Notes: generated by a model not told the origin, from the sequence alone. Shown: positions 8,195 to 16,521, numbered from the stretch's first letter. The stretch: DNA of 35,819 nucleotides from an uncultured Clostridia bacterium (GCA_946220865.1 CAMJYM010000016.1:1-35819); one strand, 5' to 3'. Translations and numbers: made by a program.

Positions 8195-8384
8195 GTTGCG
8201 TGAAAAGAACTCAGCCGAGCTGAATGAAGAGCTCTCTGCCCTGAAAGAACAGCTGTTCAAACTGAGATTCCAGCATGCTACAAATCAACTGGATAACCCC
8301 CTGCAGCTGAGAACAGTCAAACGCGATATCGCCCGGGTAAAGACCATTCTCCGCGAGCAGGAGCTTGCGGGCAAACAGGCGTAA
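8181..8384 (+). CDS. rpmC: 50S ribosomal protein L29
   Basis: Small helical 50S protein at the tunnel exit. The 67-residue product has the expected start MKVNELREKNSAELNEEL and the conserved RFQHATNQLDNP. The ATG at 8181 follows AAGGAGG and overlaps the last 14 nt of rplP in another frame, implying coupled translation. The frame remains open upstream, but only this start gives a normal L29. Confidence 0.97.
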   Translation: MKVNELREKNSAELNEELSALKEQLFKLRFQHATNQLDNPLQLRTVKRDIARVKTILREQELAGKQA

Positions 8385-8398
8385 TGAGGTGAAAGCTG

Positions 8399-8653
8399 AT
8401 GGAAAGAAATAATCGCAAGAGTCAGACCGGCGTGGTCGTTTCCGACAAAATGGATAAAACTGTCGTCATCGAGGTTTCCTCTCACGTCCGGCATCCTCTT
8501 TACAAGAAGTATATTAAGAGAACTGTTCGCCTGAAAGCTCATGATGAAAATAATGAATGTGGTATCGGTGATACGGTTCGCGTTATGGAAACTCGTCCGC
8601 TCAGTAAAGATAAACACTGGCGCGTGGTTTCCATTATCGAGAAGGCCAAGTAA
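8399..8653 (+). CDS. rpsQ: 30S ribosomal protein S17
   Basis: Primary 16S rRNA-binding protein with an OB-fold. The 84-residue product shows the family core GVVVSDKMDKTVVIEV and the later MGIGDTV-like segment (CGIGDTVRVMETRPLSKDK). Normal length. It is the last gene of the classical S10 operon and is separated by 12 nt from rplN with no terminator, so transcription continues into the spc block. Confidence 0.98.
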   Translation: MERNNRKSQTGVVVSDKMDKTVVIEVSSHVRHPLYKKYIKRTVRLKAHDENNECGIGDTVRVMETRPLSKDKHWRVVSIIEKAK

Positions 8654-8665
8654 GCGGAGGACATC

Positions 8666-9034
8666 ATGATTCAATTACAAAGTTATCTGAAATCTGCTGA
8701 CAATACCGGCGCCAAACAGTTGCAGTGCATTAAAGTTCTGGGCGGAACCAATCGTGTTTATGCCAATATTGGTGATGTCATTGTTTGTTCTGTTAAAGAA
8801 GCAACGCCCGGGGGAGTCGTGAAAAAAGGCGATGTGGTCAAAGCGGTCATCGTTCGCACGAAATCCGGTGTCCACCGCAAGGATGGTTCCATTATTCGCT
8901 TTGATGAAAATGCTGCTGTCATCATTAAGGATGATAACAACCCTCAGGGCACCCGCATTTTTGGGCCCATCGCGAGAGAATTGCGTGAAAAGAATTACAT
9001 GAAGATTCTCTCTCTGGCGCCAGAAGTTCTGTAA
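8666..9034 (+). CDS. rplN: 50S ribosomal protein L14
   Basis: 50S protein at the subunit interface that forms bridge B8 and contacts L19. The 122-residue product begins MIQLQSYLKSADNTGAK and carries the L14 signature region around GDVVKAVIVRTKSG. Normal length, with a GCGGAGG ribosome binding site. First gene of the spc block. Confidence 0.98.
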   Translation: MIQLQSYLKSADNTGAKQLQCIKVLGGTNRVYANIGDVIVCSVKEATPGGVVKKGDVVKAVIVRTKSGVHRKDGSIIRFDENAAVIIKDDNNPQGTRIFGPIARELREKNYMKILSLAPEVL

Positions 9035-9044
9035 GGAGGACAAG

Positions 9045-9401
9045 ATGAACAAAGTCCATGTTAAAGTAAATGATAACGTCTTTGTCCTCAGCGGCAAGGA
9101 AGCTGGTAAAACCGGCAAGGTCCTTAAGGTCGACCCCAAGCATAATAAGGTCATCGTTGAGGGCGTCAATGTCGTCACCAAGCATAAACGTCCTAATATG
9201 CGTCTGCAGACGGGCGGGATTATTCATCAGGAAGCGCCTCTTGATGCGTCGAAACTTATGTTTGTCTGCCCCAAATGCAAGCGCCCTTCCAAAACCGGTG
9301 TAAAATTCCTGGCGAACGGCGAGAAGCTTCGTGTTTGTAAAGCCTGCGGAGAGACCATTGAATCAGTCCGTGAGAGCAAAGATACGAAGGATAAGAAATA
9401 A
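9045..9401 (+). CDS. rplX: 50S ribosomal protein L24 with zinc-ribbon-like C-terminus
   Basis: Assembly-initiating 50S protein with an N-terminal KOW motif (residues about 8-35, VFVLSGKEAGKTGKVL). The 118-residue product is longer than many L24 proteins (about 103). The C-terminal half has two cysteine pairs, CPKC and CKAC, spaced like a zinc ribbon. Such pairs occur in some L24 proteins; metal binding here is inferred. The ATG follows AAGGAGG. Confidence 0.97.
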   Translation: MNKVHVKVNDNVFVLSGKEAGKTGKVLKVDPKHNKVIVEGVNVVTKHKRPNMRLQTGGIIHQEAPLDASKLMFVCPKCKRPSKTGVKFLANGEKLRVCKACGETIESVRESKDTKDKK

Positions 9402-9412
9402 GGGAGACAAGC

Positions 9413-9955
9413 ATGGATAACAGACTGTTTAAAAAATATCAGGATGAAGTTGTTCCCGCTTTGATGGAACGCTTTAAATATTCTTCCGTGATGCAGCTCC
9501 CTAAGCTCGAAAAAATCGTGCTCAATATGGGTGTGAGTGACGCTCGCGACAACGCTAAGGCGATTGAAAATTCCTGCACTGTCCTGAGTACCATTTCCGG
9601 ACAGAAGCCGGTAGTGACTAAAGCTCACAAATCCGTGGCTAACTTTAAACTCAGAGAAGGCATGGAAATTGGTTGCAAAGTCACCCTTCGCGGTGTTCGT
9701 ATGTATGAGTTTCTGGATAAGCTGATCAGCATTGATTTGCCGAGAACTCGCGATTTTCGTGGTATCAATCCCAATTCTTTCGATGGTCATGGTAACTACG
9801 CTCTGGGCGCAAAAGAACAGCTGATCTTCCCGGAAATTGATTACGATAAGATTGACAAAGTTCGCGGCCTCGACATCGTCATTGTGACGACAGCGAATAC
9901 GGACGAAGAAGCGAAAGCATTGCTGAGCGGGCTGGGCATGCCCTTCCGCAAGTAA
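9413..9955 (+). CDS. rplE: 50S ribosomal protein L5
   Basis: Binds 5S rRNA in the central protuberance and contacts P-site tRNA. The 180-residue length is standard. Typical segments are KLEKIVLNMGVSDARDNAK near residues 31-49, KPVVTKAHKSVANFKLREG, and RDFRGINPNSFDGHGNY. It starts 11 nt after rplX behind AGGGAG. Confidence 0.98.
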   Translation: MDNRLFKKYQDEVVPALMERFKYSSVMQLPKLEKIVLNMGVSDARDNAKAIENSCTVLSTISGQKPVVTKAHKSVANFKLREGMEIGCKVTLRGVRMYEFLDKLISIDLPRTRDFRGINPNSFDGHGNYALGAKEQLIFPEIDYDKIDKVRGLDIVIVTTANTDEEAKALLSGLGMPFRK

Positions 9956-9967
9956 AAGGAGCGAATC

Positions 9968-10153
9968 ATGGCAAAATTATCGAAAAGATTAAAAGCGGCC
10001 GAAGCCCCCAAGTTTACGACTCGCCAGCACAACCGCTGCCAGATCTGCGGACGTCCGCACGCCTATATCCGTAAGTATGGGATCTGCCGTCTCTGCTTCC
10101 GTGAACTGGCCTATAAGGGTGAGATTCCCGGTGTGCGTAAAGCAAGCTGGTAA
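9968..10153 (+). CDS. rpsZ: 30S ribosomal protein S14, zinc-binding type Z
   Basis: 30S head protein. The 61-residue form with two CxxC pairs (CQIC and CRLC) is the zinc-binding type Z S14 common in Bacillota and Actinobacteria, as opposed to the longer zinc-independent form. The conserved GYIRKYGICR-like segment appears as AYIRKYGICRLC. The ATG follows AAAGGAG. Confidence 0.98.
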   Translation: MAKLSKRLKAAEAPKFTTRQHNRCQICGRPHAYIRKYGICRLCFRELAYKGEIPGVRKASW

Positions 10154-10165
10154 GGAGGAAAGAAG

Positions 10166-10561
10166 ATGCAAATTACTGATCCCATCGCCGATATGCTGAC
10201 CCGTATCCGTAATGCTGGCCGCGCAGGTCACGAAACCTGTGAAATCCCTGCTTCGCGTTTAAAGAAGAATATTGCTGACATTCTGGTTGAAGAAGGCTAT
10301 ATTCAGTCCGTCGAAGAAAAGGAAGGTCAGGTTCAGGGAGTCCTTCTGGTCACCCTGAAATATTATGATCATAAGCCGGTAATCAGCGGTATCAGCCGTA
10401 TTTCCAAACCGGGTCTGCGCGTTTATGCAGATGCAAAAAATATGCCCCAGGTTCTTGGCGGTCTTGGCATTGCCATTGTTTCCACCTCACATGGGGTTAT
10501 GACTGATCGCAAAGCCAGAAAAGAAAATGTGGGCGGCGAAGTGCTGGCCTACGTCTGGTAA
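10166..10561 (+). CDS. rpsH: 30S ribosomal protein S8
   Basis: Primary 16S rRNA-binding protein of the platform; in Escherichia coli it is the repressor of the spc operon. The 131-residue product has the standard start ITDPIADMLTRIRNA and the C-terminal STSHGVMTDRKARKENVGGE. Normal length. A small GACGGC/GCCGTC hairpin follows in the 53-nt gap before rplF. Confidence 0.98.
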   Translation: MQITDPIADMLTRIRNAGRAGHETCEIPASRLKKNIADILVEEGYIQSVEEKEGQVQGVLLVTLKYYDHKPVISGISRISKPGLRVYADAKNMPQVLGGLGIAIVSTSHGVMTDRKARKENVGGEVLAYVW

Positions 10562-10574
10562 GACACTCTGAAAT

Positions 10575-10589
10575 GACGGCAAGGCCGTC
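10575..10589 (+). promoter_or_regulatory. Small hairpin between rpsH and rplF
   Basis: GACGGC and GCCGTC form a 6-bp stem around AAG. There is no T-tract, so it is not a terminator. It may be an mRNA-stability or processing element. Confidence 0.4.
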
Positions 10590-10614
10590 GCAATCTTAAG
10601 AGCAGGAGGAATTT

Positions 10615-11154
10615 ATGTCTCGAATTGGTAAACTGCCGATCAAGATTCCCGATGGTGTGGAGGTGGTTTTTGAGAAGCACGTCTGCACGGTCAAAAAGGG
10701 CCAGGAGGTTCTGACACAGACCATCAACCCGGCTATTTCGGTCGAAATCGCTGACGGCTTCGTACACGTTACCCGCAGCTCCGAGGAAAAAGAAATCCGT
10801 TCCCTTCATGGACTTTACAGGGCTTTGATTGCCAATATGGTTCATGGTGTGAGTGAAGGTTATAGTAAGAAACTCACGATAGAGGGAATTGGTTATCGCG
10901 CAGCTAAAGAAGGTAAGAACCTTGTTCTTACTGTTGGTCTCTCTCATACCGTGACCATACCTGAACCTCAGGGTATTTCTTTTATCGTTGATAAACCTAA
11001 CGAAATCGTTGTTAAAGGCAGCGATAAGCAAATGGTCGGCGAAATGGCGGCTAAAATACGTGCCGTGCGCCCGCCGGAACCCTATAAGGGCAAGGGCATT
11101 CGTTATGAGAACGAAGTCGTTCGCCTCAAAGTCGGCAAGACGGGTGCTAAGTAA
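10615..11154 (+). CDS. rplF: 50S ribosomal protein L6
   Basis: 50S protein near the factor-binding site, made of two repeated domains. The 179-residue product starts MSRIGKLPIKIPDGV and ends with the L6 signature RPPEPYKGKGIRYENE. Length is standard. The ATG follows GCAGGAGG. Confidence 0.98.
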   Translation: MSRIGKLPIKIPDGVEVVFEKHVCTVKKGQEVLTQTINPAISVEIADGFVHVTRSSEEKEIRSLHGLYRALIANMVHGVSEGYSKKLTIEGIGYRAAKEGKNLVLTVGLSHTVTIPEPQGISFIVDKPNEIVVKGSDKQMVGEMAAKIRAVRPPEPYKGKGIRYENEVVRLKVGKTGAK

Positions 11155-11171
11155 GAAAGGGAGATGGCCAA

Positions 11172-11540
11172 ATGATTAAAAAAATAAATAAGAATGCCGT
11201 CCGCAGAAGAAAACACGAACGTGTGCGCAAACATCTCCGCGGCACTGCCGAAAGACCCAGATTTTTTGTGTTCCGCAGCCTTTCTCACATCTATGCCCAG
11301 CTGATTGATGATGATGATCAATGCACTCTCGTAACGGCCTCGACTCTGGATCCTGAAATCCGTGAGGCTGCCCAGAAAGTCAGTAAGAGCGAAGCTGCCA
11401 AACTTGTTGGTAAACTGTTCGCTGAGCGCGCCAGGGCTAAGGGCTATGGAACGGTCGTCTTTGACCGCGGCGGATATCTCTATCACGGCCGTATCGTCGC
11501 TCTGGCTGATGCAGCCCGTGAAGCGGGACTGAGATTTTAA
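11172..11540 (+). CDS. rplR: 50S ribosomal protein L18
   Basis: Binds 5S rRNA together with L5 in the central protuberance. The 122-residue product has the arginine-rich N-terminus (RRRKHERVRKHLRGTAERPR) and the conserved C-terminal FDRGGYLYHGRI. Normal length. The gap to rplF is 17 nt. Confidence 0.98.
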   Translation: MIKKINKNAVRRRKHERVRKHLRGTAERPRFFVFRSLSHIYAQLIDDDDQCTLVTASTLDPEIREAAQKVSKSEAAKLVGKLFAERARAKGYGTVVFDRGGYLYHGRIVALADAAREAGLRF

Positions 11541-11554
11541 GGAGGAGCTGACGA

Positions 11555-12226
11555 ATGCCTGAAACTATTCTTGACAACCAGCCCGAGCTGGAAACTTCCG
11601 TTCCCGAAGCTGCGGATCAGTCCGCTGAGCAGACCCAGGAAAGTGATCGTTCAGCACGTCGTGGCCGCGGCAGGCGCGATTCCCGTGAAGCTGGCCGTAA
11701 TCCACGTGAGCGCCGCGGCAGAAGAGACCGCCGCGATCGTGATGAGAAAAAAGATAATATCGAAGAGCGGGTCATTCATATCGGCCGAGTAGCTAAAACC
11801 GTTAAAGGTGGACGTAACTACCGCTTTACGGCTTTGGTCATTGTTGGTGACGGTGAAGGTCGCGTAGGCAAAGGCCTGGGCAAGGCTGCTGAAATTCCCG
11901 ACGCCATTCGCAAGGGTGTAGAAGAAGCCCGCAAGTCCATGGTCCGGATTTCCCTGGATGGGACCACTATCCCTCACGAAGTTCTCGGTGTCTTTGGCGG
12001 TGGCAAGGTTCTTCTGAAACCGGCTCCGGAAGGTACTGGTGTTATCGCTGGCGGTCCTGTTCGTGCCATTTGTGATGTCTGTGGCATCAAGGATGTTCGT
12101 ACAAAATCACTGGGAAGTAACAACCCCAATAATATGGTCAACGCTGCATTGGTCGGATTGAAGAGTCTGGCCTCGGCTGAAGAAGTTGCGAAAAAACGCG
12201 GCATCAGCGTTGATGATCTGAAGTAA
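11555..12226 (+). CDS. rpsE: 30S ribosomal protein S5 with arginine-rich N-terminal extension
   Basis: 30S protein important for decoding fidelity and mRNA unwinding at the entry site. The conserved part begins near residue 69 (IEERVIHIGRVAKTVKGG), with the S5 signature about residues 77-110 and KSLGSNNPNNMVNA near the end. Residues 1-68 are an added low-complexity segment, first acidic and then strongly Arg-rich, bringing the length to 223 against about 165 usually. Long charged S5 extensions are known in some bacteria. The ATG follows AAGGAGGAG. Confidence 0.97.
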   Translation: MPETILDNQPELETSVPEAADQSAEQTQESDRSARRGRGRRDSREAGRNPRERRGRRDRRDRDEKKDNIEERVIHIGRVAKTVKGGRNYRFTALVIVGDGEGRVGKGLGKAAEIPDAIRKGVEEARKSMVRISLDGTTIPHEVLGVFGGGKVLLKPAPEGTGVIAGGPVRAICDVCGIKDVRTKSLGSNNPNNMVNAALVGLKSLASAEEVAKKRGISVDDLK

Positions 12227-12236
12227 GGAGGCTGCC

Positions 12237-12437
12237 ATGACGAAACTGTTAGTCACGCTGATTCGCAGCACGAACAGTGCCCGGAAAAATCAGATAGCCA
12301 ATGTCGAGGCACTGGGCCTGCGTAAGATCGGTGATGCTGCCCTTCATGAAAATAATCCGGCTGTTCAGGGGATGATCAATAAGGTCAGTCACCTGATTAA
12401 GGTTGAAGAAGTTGAAGTTGAGGAGGCCGCAGAATGA
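12237..12437 (+). CDS. rpmD: 50S ribosomal protein L30
   Basis: Small 50S protein. The 66-residue product shows the L30 core VTLIRSTNSARKNQIANVEA and LGLRKIG, plus a short acidic tail (KVEEVEVEEAAE). Its stop overlaps the rplO start (ATGA), implying coupled translation. Confidence 0.97.
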   Translation: MTKLLVTLIRSTNSARKNQIANVEALGLRKIGDAALHENNPAVQGMINKVSHLIKVEEVEVEEAAE

Positions 12438-12910
12438 AACTGAATGATATCAAGGCCAGCCAGGGTGCAAGAAAAACGGCTTATCGCAAGGGCCGTGGTC
12501 ACGGATCAGGTAATGGTAAAACGGCCGGCCGTGGCCAGAACGGACAGAAATCCCGTTCCGGCGGCGGTGTGCGTCTTGCCTTTGAAGGTGGTCAGATGCC
12601 TTTGTACCGTCGTTTGCCGAAACGCGGTTTTAGTCATAAACGCTTTGCCAAACATTATATTGAAATCAATATTGATGATCTCAATCGCTTTGAGGACGGC
12701 GCTGTTGTAAATATCGACAGCATTCGTGAAAGTGGTTTAATCAGCGTTCCCAAGGTTAATGACGGGTTTAAGGTTCTGGGCCGTGGTGAGCTGACGAAAA
12801 AGTTAACGGTGCGTGCTGATGCCTTTACGACTTCTGCACGTGAAAAAATTACTGCGGCGGGAGGAACTGCCGAGCTGGTCAAAGCTGGTGAAACGGCCGG
12901 GGAGGTATAA
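12434..12910 (+). CDS. rplO: 50S ribosomal protein L15
   Basis: Late-assembly 50S protein. The 158-residue product has the typical glycine- and lysine-rich N-terminus (GRGHGSGNGKTAGRGQNGQK, about residues 21-40) and the FEGGQMPLYRRLPKRGF motif. It overlaps rpmD by 4 nt and ends just ahead of secY, with GGGGAGG in its last codons serving as the secY ribosome binding site. Confidence 0.98.
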   Translation: MKLNDIKASQGARKTAYRKGRGHGSGNGKTAGRGQNGQKSRSGGGVRLAFEGGQMPLYRRLPKRGFSHKRFAKHYIEINIDDLNRFEDGAVVNIDSIRESGLISVPKVNDGFKVLGRGELTKKLTVRADAFTTSAREKITAAGGTAELVKAGETAGEV

Positions 12911-12913
12911 TCC

Positions 12914-14209
12914 ATGGGCAATATGTTTGATACCCTCAGGAATGCTTTCAGAATTAAAGATTTGCGTCAAAAGCTCTTCTTTACGCTTTTTGCACTTCTG
13001 ATTTACAGACTGGGTACGCAGGTTCCGGTGCCTGGCATCGACGCCATTGCTTTCAGCAATCTGGTGAATCGCTTCGGCCAGCTTGGTTCCTTTATGGACA
13101 TCATCTCCGGTGGCGCGTTCAAACAGGTTTCTATTTTCGCCCTCGGCATTCAGCCTTACATCAACTCATCCATTATTATTCAGCTGCTTACTGTCGCTAT
13201 CCCTTATCTGAAGAACCTTTCTGAAGAGGGCGAAGAAGGTCGTAAAAAGCTGCAGCAGATTACCCGTTATGTCACGGTGGGTCTCGCGCTTCTGATGTCT
13301 TTCTTTTACTGGTACGGAACCCGTGGTGCTGCAAGTACCGCGCTACCTAACTGGATCAATGCGATTATGGTCATGCTGAGTTTTACCGCAGGCTCTGCCT
13401 TTGTCATGTGGCTGGGTGAACAAATCAATGATCGCGGCATTGGCAATGGTATCTCTATCCTCATCGGTATTGGTATTATCAGCCGTCTGCCTTCGATGAT
13501 TGTGCAGCTTTACTATACGTTCCTTAACTGGACGGCTTCCCGCAATGTGGTGCTCGCCGTGCTTGGAGTGATCTTTGTTATTGCTGTGTTCCTCTTCATT
13601 ATTGCTCTGGTGGTCTTCATTTCTTCATCGGAACGCAGGATCCCCGTTCAATATGCGAAGAAAGTCGTAGGACGGAAGATCTATGGTGGACAGAGTTCCT
13701 ATCTGCCCATCAAAGTGAACCAATCAGGCGTTCTCCCGGTTATTTTCGCCGTCTCTGTGATGGTGATGCCGGCCACAATCGCTTCTTTCACTGGTGGGCA
13801 GGGTCCGGTGGCTCAGTTCTTCCTGAACTTTGACCGCAACCCCCTTTATTATCTGATCTATGCTGTTTTGATTTTTGCCTTTACCTTCTTCTATTCAAGC
13901 ATTTCCTTTAATCCAGTGGAAATTGCCAACAATATTCAGAAGAATGGCGGCTTTATTCCGGGTATTCGTCCGGGTAAGCCAACGGCGGATTTTATTCGGG
14001 AAACAGCCAATCGTTTGTCCTGGTTTGAAGCCCTGTTTTTGGTCTTCATCGTCATACTGCCGAGTGTTTTGAGTTTCTTTACGAAGACTTCATCGGCACT
14101 CTGGTTTGGCGGAACCGCTGTCCTGATTGTTGTCGGCGTCGCGCTGGATATGATCAACCAGCTCGAAGCGCAGATGATGATGCGGCACTACAAGGGTTTC
14201 CTTGACTAA
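12914..14209 (+). CDS. secY: Protein translocase subunit SecY
   Basis: Central pore of the SecYEG protein-export channel in the cytoplasmic membrane. The 431-residue length and about ten hydrophobic helices fit. Family landmarks are YRLGTQVPVPGID near the first helix, GIQPYINSSIIIQLL (second helix region), NGISILIGIGII and the cytoplasmic loop ending PGIRPGKPTADFI. It lies only 3 nt after rplO, as in most bacteria. A hairpin follows the stop. Confidence 0.98.
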   Translation: MGNMFDTLRNAFRIKDLRQKLFFTLFALLIYRLGTQVPVPGIDAIAFSNLVNRFGQLGSFMDIISGGAFKQVSIFALGIQPYINSSIIIQLLTVAIPYLKNLSEEGEEGRKKLQQITRYVTVGLALLMSFFYWYGTRGAASTALPNWINAIMVMLSFTAGSAFVMWLGEQINDRGIGNGISILIGIGIISRLPSMIVQLYYTFLNWTASRNVVLAVLGVIFVIAVFLFIIALVVFISSSERRIPVQYAKKVVGRKIYGGQSSYLPIKVNQSGVLPVIFAVSVMVMPATIASFTGGQGPVAQFFLNFDRNPLYYLIYAVLIFAFTFFYSSISFNPVEIANNIQKNGGFIPGIRPGKPTADFIRETANRLSWFEALFLVFIVILPSVLSFFTKTSSALWFGGTAVLIVVGVALDMINQLEAQMMMRHYKGFLD

Positions 14210-14229
14210 AAAGAATTTGTTGTTTCATC

Positions 14230-14261
14230 GGCGGCTGTCCTCTATGAGGGCAGCCGCCTTT
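14230..14261 (+). terminator. Strong hairpin after secY, weak or partial terminator
   Basis: GGCGGCTG (14230-14237) pairs with CAGCCGCC (14251-14258) and the stem continues inward (CCTC/GAGG) to a 3-nt loop. Only three T residues follow, so termination may be incomplete and adk could be reached by read-through. Confidence 0.6.
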
Positions 14262-14368
14262 GCAGCTCGGACTTTTTCTCTTAGTTCTGTATGTCATACC
14301 CGTCAGCAATCCTTTCATTAATATTTTTATTAAGCAGCGTCTGTCGGCTTTGATTGGAGGATGAGCTC

Positions 14369-15022
14369 ATGAATAATATCGTTTTTTTAGGCGCGCCTGG
14401 TGCAGGCAAAGGAACGCTTGCAGCCATTCTTAAAGAAAAATTGCATGTTCCTCATATATCGACCGGTGATCTTTTTCGCGACAACATGAAGAAGCACACG
14501 CCGCTCGGTGAACAGGCGGAAGCCTATATTCAGGAGGGCAAACTCGTTCCGGATGAGGTTACAGAGGCTATGCTCAGGGACCGACTGGAACGTCAGGACT
14601 GTGCTGATGGATTTATTCTTGATGGGTTTCCGCGAAATTTATCGCAGGCGGCCTATCTGGATCAGCTCCTTACGGATCAGTCGAAAGCCCTGACGGCTGT
14701 TGTTCTCGTCGATGTTCCGGAAAAGGTACTGCTTGATCGCCTTACAGGACGCCGTGTTTGTCCTGAGTGTCAGGCCACTTACCATGTTCTTTTTGCGCCT
14801 CCTGAAAAAGAAGGTTTTTGTGACCGCTGTGGTGCCAGGATCATTCAACGGGAAGATGATCAGGAAAAAACCATCCGTCACAGACTTGAAGTTTACCGGG
14901 AAAATACCTTCCCTTTGATTCATTTTTATGAAGAAAAGGGTCTGCTCGTCAAAGCGGATAATAGTGAGGGCGAAGCAGAAGATCATGCTGAGAAGCTCTA
15001 CTGTCAACTTATGAAGGCTTGA
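14369..15022 (+). CDS. adk: Adenylate kinase, zinc-lid type
   Basis: Cytoplasmic enzyme converting ATP and AMP to two ADP. The 217-residue product has the P-loop GAPGAGKG (residues 8-15), the AMP-binding STGDLFRDNM and DGFPRN segments, and a lid with four cysteines (131, 134, 151, 154) that form the structural zinc site typical of Gram-positive adenylate kinases. The ATG at 14369 is chosen because TTGGAGG lies 6-12 nt before it; an in-frame ATG at 14354 precedes most of that site and is unlikely. Its place after secY and before map is conserved. Confidence 0.97.
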   Translation: MNNIVFLGAPGAGKGTLAAILKEKLHVPHISTGDLFRDNMKKHTPLGEQAEAYIQEGKLVPDEVTEAMLRDRLERQDCADGFILDGFPRNLSQAAYLDQLLTDQSKALTAVVLVDVPEKVLLDRLTGRRVCPECQATYHVLFAPPEKEGFCDRCGARIIQREDDQEKTIRHRLEVYRENTFPLIHFYEEKGLLVKADNSEGEAEDHAEKLYCQLMKA

Positions 15023-15150
15023 TAGTCCAGGGAGTTTCCTCGATGTGACGATATGGTTTTTTTCAGAAGGTCCTGAGTCTCTTTCCGGACTCTCTGATCT
15101 ACACTTCAGCAGAAGCTCTTCTGAAGCTTATTGAAGAAAGGAAGATACGC

Positions 15151-15927
15151 TTGATTATCCTAAAATCTCCACAGGAAATCGAAAAGATGAAAGTTGCAGG
15201 GGCAATTTGCGCCTCAGTATTTACGGCCGTCAGGCCACATATTCGGCCAGGGGTGAGTACGGCTGAATTAGATAAAATTATTACGGATACGATTCGTTCA
15301 CAGGGGGCCAATCCGGCCTGCCTGAATTATGGTGATCCACCGTTTCCTGGTGCGGCCTGTATCTCCATCAATGAAGAAGTGGTTCACGGGATTCCTTCCA
15401 AAGACCGCATTCTGGAGGACGGCGATATCGTGACGATTGACGTTGTTGCTGAAAAGGATTCTTATCATGGGGATGCTGCAAGAACCTTTTTCTGTGGCGA
15501 GGTTTGCGATGAATGGCGTGAGCTCGTGCGTGTGACCCGTGAATGCTTCTGGAAAGGCGTAGCGATGGCGCAGGTAGGGAAGCGTCTTGGAGATATTTCT
15601 CATGCTGTGCAGGAGCATGCTGAAGGCCATGGTTATGGCGTGGTCAGAGATCTCTCAGGTCATGGCATCGGACGCGATATGCACGAAGATCCCGACCTGC
15701 TTAATTTTGGCCGTGCGGGACGCGGTATCCGCCTGGAAGCCGGACTTTGCCTGGCTCTTGAACCCATGATTACACTGGGCGATTACCACGTGGAGATGCT
15801 TAGTGACGGCTGGACTATTGTGACGGCTGATGGCAGCCCTGCAGCGCATTATGAGAACAGCTTTGCCGTGACGGATGACGGACCTCTGATTTTTACCCTT
15901 GAGCCTGGCGAAACAGCACCCTTTTAA
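15151..15927 (+). CDS. map: Methionine aminopeptidase, type I
   Basis: Removes the N-terminal methionine from new proteins in the cytoplasm. The 258-residue product lacks an N-terminal zinc domain, so it is the short type I form. Metal-ligand segments are visible: TIDVV and GDAARTF (two Asp), SGHGIGRDMHEDP (His), EPMI (Glu) and ENSFAVT (Glu). The start is a TTG after GAAAGGAAG; there is no suitable ATG before the conserved region. A 128-nt gap with a small CTTCAG/CTGAAG hairpin separates it from adk. Confidence 0.96.
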   Translation: MIILKSPQEIEKMKVAGAICASVFTAVRPHIRPGVSTAELDKIITDTIRSQGANPACLNYGDPPFPGAACISINEEVVHGIPSKDRILEDGDIVTIDVVAEKDSYHGDAARTFFCGEVCDEWRELVRVTRECFWKGVAMAQVGKRLGDISHAVQEHAEGHGYGVVRDLSGHGIGRDMHEDPDLLNFGRAGRGIRLEAGLCLALEPMITLGDYHVEMLSDGWTIVTADGSPAAHYENSFAVTDDGPLIFTLEPGETAPF

Positions 15928-16035
15928 TTTACCCGGGACGTTTTTACTTCCCTTTGCGGATCAAGGCTTCCTGCATGATAATTTTCTCTTCATGAAAGTT
16001 TCCTTTAGCGATATGTTCCTTGTGAGAGAAGAACC

Positions 16036-16064
16036 TTGGCCTTGCAGTTAAATCAGGCTATAAT
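16036..16064 (+). promoter_or_regulatory. Putative promoter of infA
   Basis: TTGGCC (16036-16041), a 17-nt spacer and the consensus TATAAT (16059-16064). An overlapping alternative pairs TTGCAG (16042) with TATATA (16064). It lies in a 192-nt gap after map and would allow infA expression independent of the upstream block. Confidence 0.65.
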
Positions 16065-16069
16065 ATATA

Positions 16070-16095
16070 GGTTCAGCATAAGCACCGCTGGAACC
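16070..16095 (+). promoter_or_regulatory. Hairpin at the start of the infA transcript
   Basis: GGTTCAGC and GCTGGAACC form a stem with one bulged base, right where transcription from the putative infA promoter would begin. A 5'-terminal hairpin often stabilises mRNA; it could also bind a regulator. Confidence 0.45.
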
Positions 16096-16119
16096 TTGCA
16101 TGAGATAAGGAGTGTGTGA

Positions 16120-16338
16120 ATGGCAAGAGAAGATTTAATTGAAGTAAAAGGCGTTGTTGTTGAGACTCTGCCTAATACGATCTTCAGGGTTAAACTGGAA
16201 AATGGCCACGAAGTTGTCGCTCATCTTTCGGGAAAACTGAGACAGCATTACATTAAAATCCTCACTGGGGATCATGTGACACTGGAACTCTCACCCTATG
16301 ATCTGACCAAAGGGCGCATTACCTGGCGCTCAAAATAA
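16120..16338 (+). CDS. infA: Translation initiation factor IF-1
   Basis: Small OB-fold protein that occupies the A site of the 30S subunit during initiation. The 72-residue length is exact for the family, and segments such as KGVVVETLPNTIFRVKLENG and HLSGKLRQHYIKILTGD match. The ATG follows ATAAGGAG. No KOW-domain protein gene lies between map and infA, unlike in some Bacillota. Confidence 0.98.
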   Translation: MAREDLIEVKGVVVETLPNTIFRVKLENGHEVVAHLSGKLRQHYIKILTGDHVTLELSPYDLTKGRITWRSK

Positions 16339-16409
16339 GGATAAAACAGATATTTTCAGATAAATTTGGTTCCTGATGCAAATTCGCCCGATTTTTAAGC
16401 GATTGTCTC

Positions 16410-16437
16410 TTGATTCTTGAATCAAATTGTTTATAAT
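16410..16437 (+). promoter_or_regulatory. Putative promoter of rpmJ with inverted repeat on the -35 element
   Basis: TTGATT (16410-16415), a 16-nt spacer and TATAAT (16432-16437). The -35 element is one arm of a perfect inverted repeat TTGATT-CTTG-AATCAA (16410-16425), which could be a protein-binding site, although short repeats of this kind also arise by chance. Confidence 0.6.
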
Positions 16438-16521
16438 AAAAAAGCACGCTCAAAATCCGTGGGATTTTGTGTGTTTTTATTTCATATTATTTTTCCGAAT
16501 TTTTGGGGAAAGGAGCGCATT

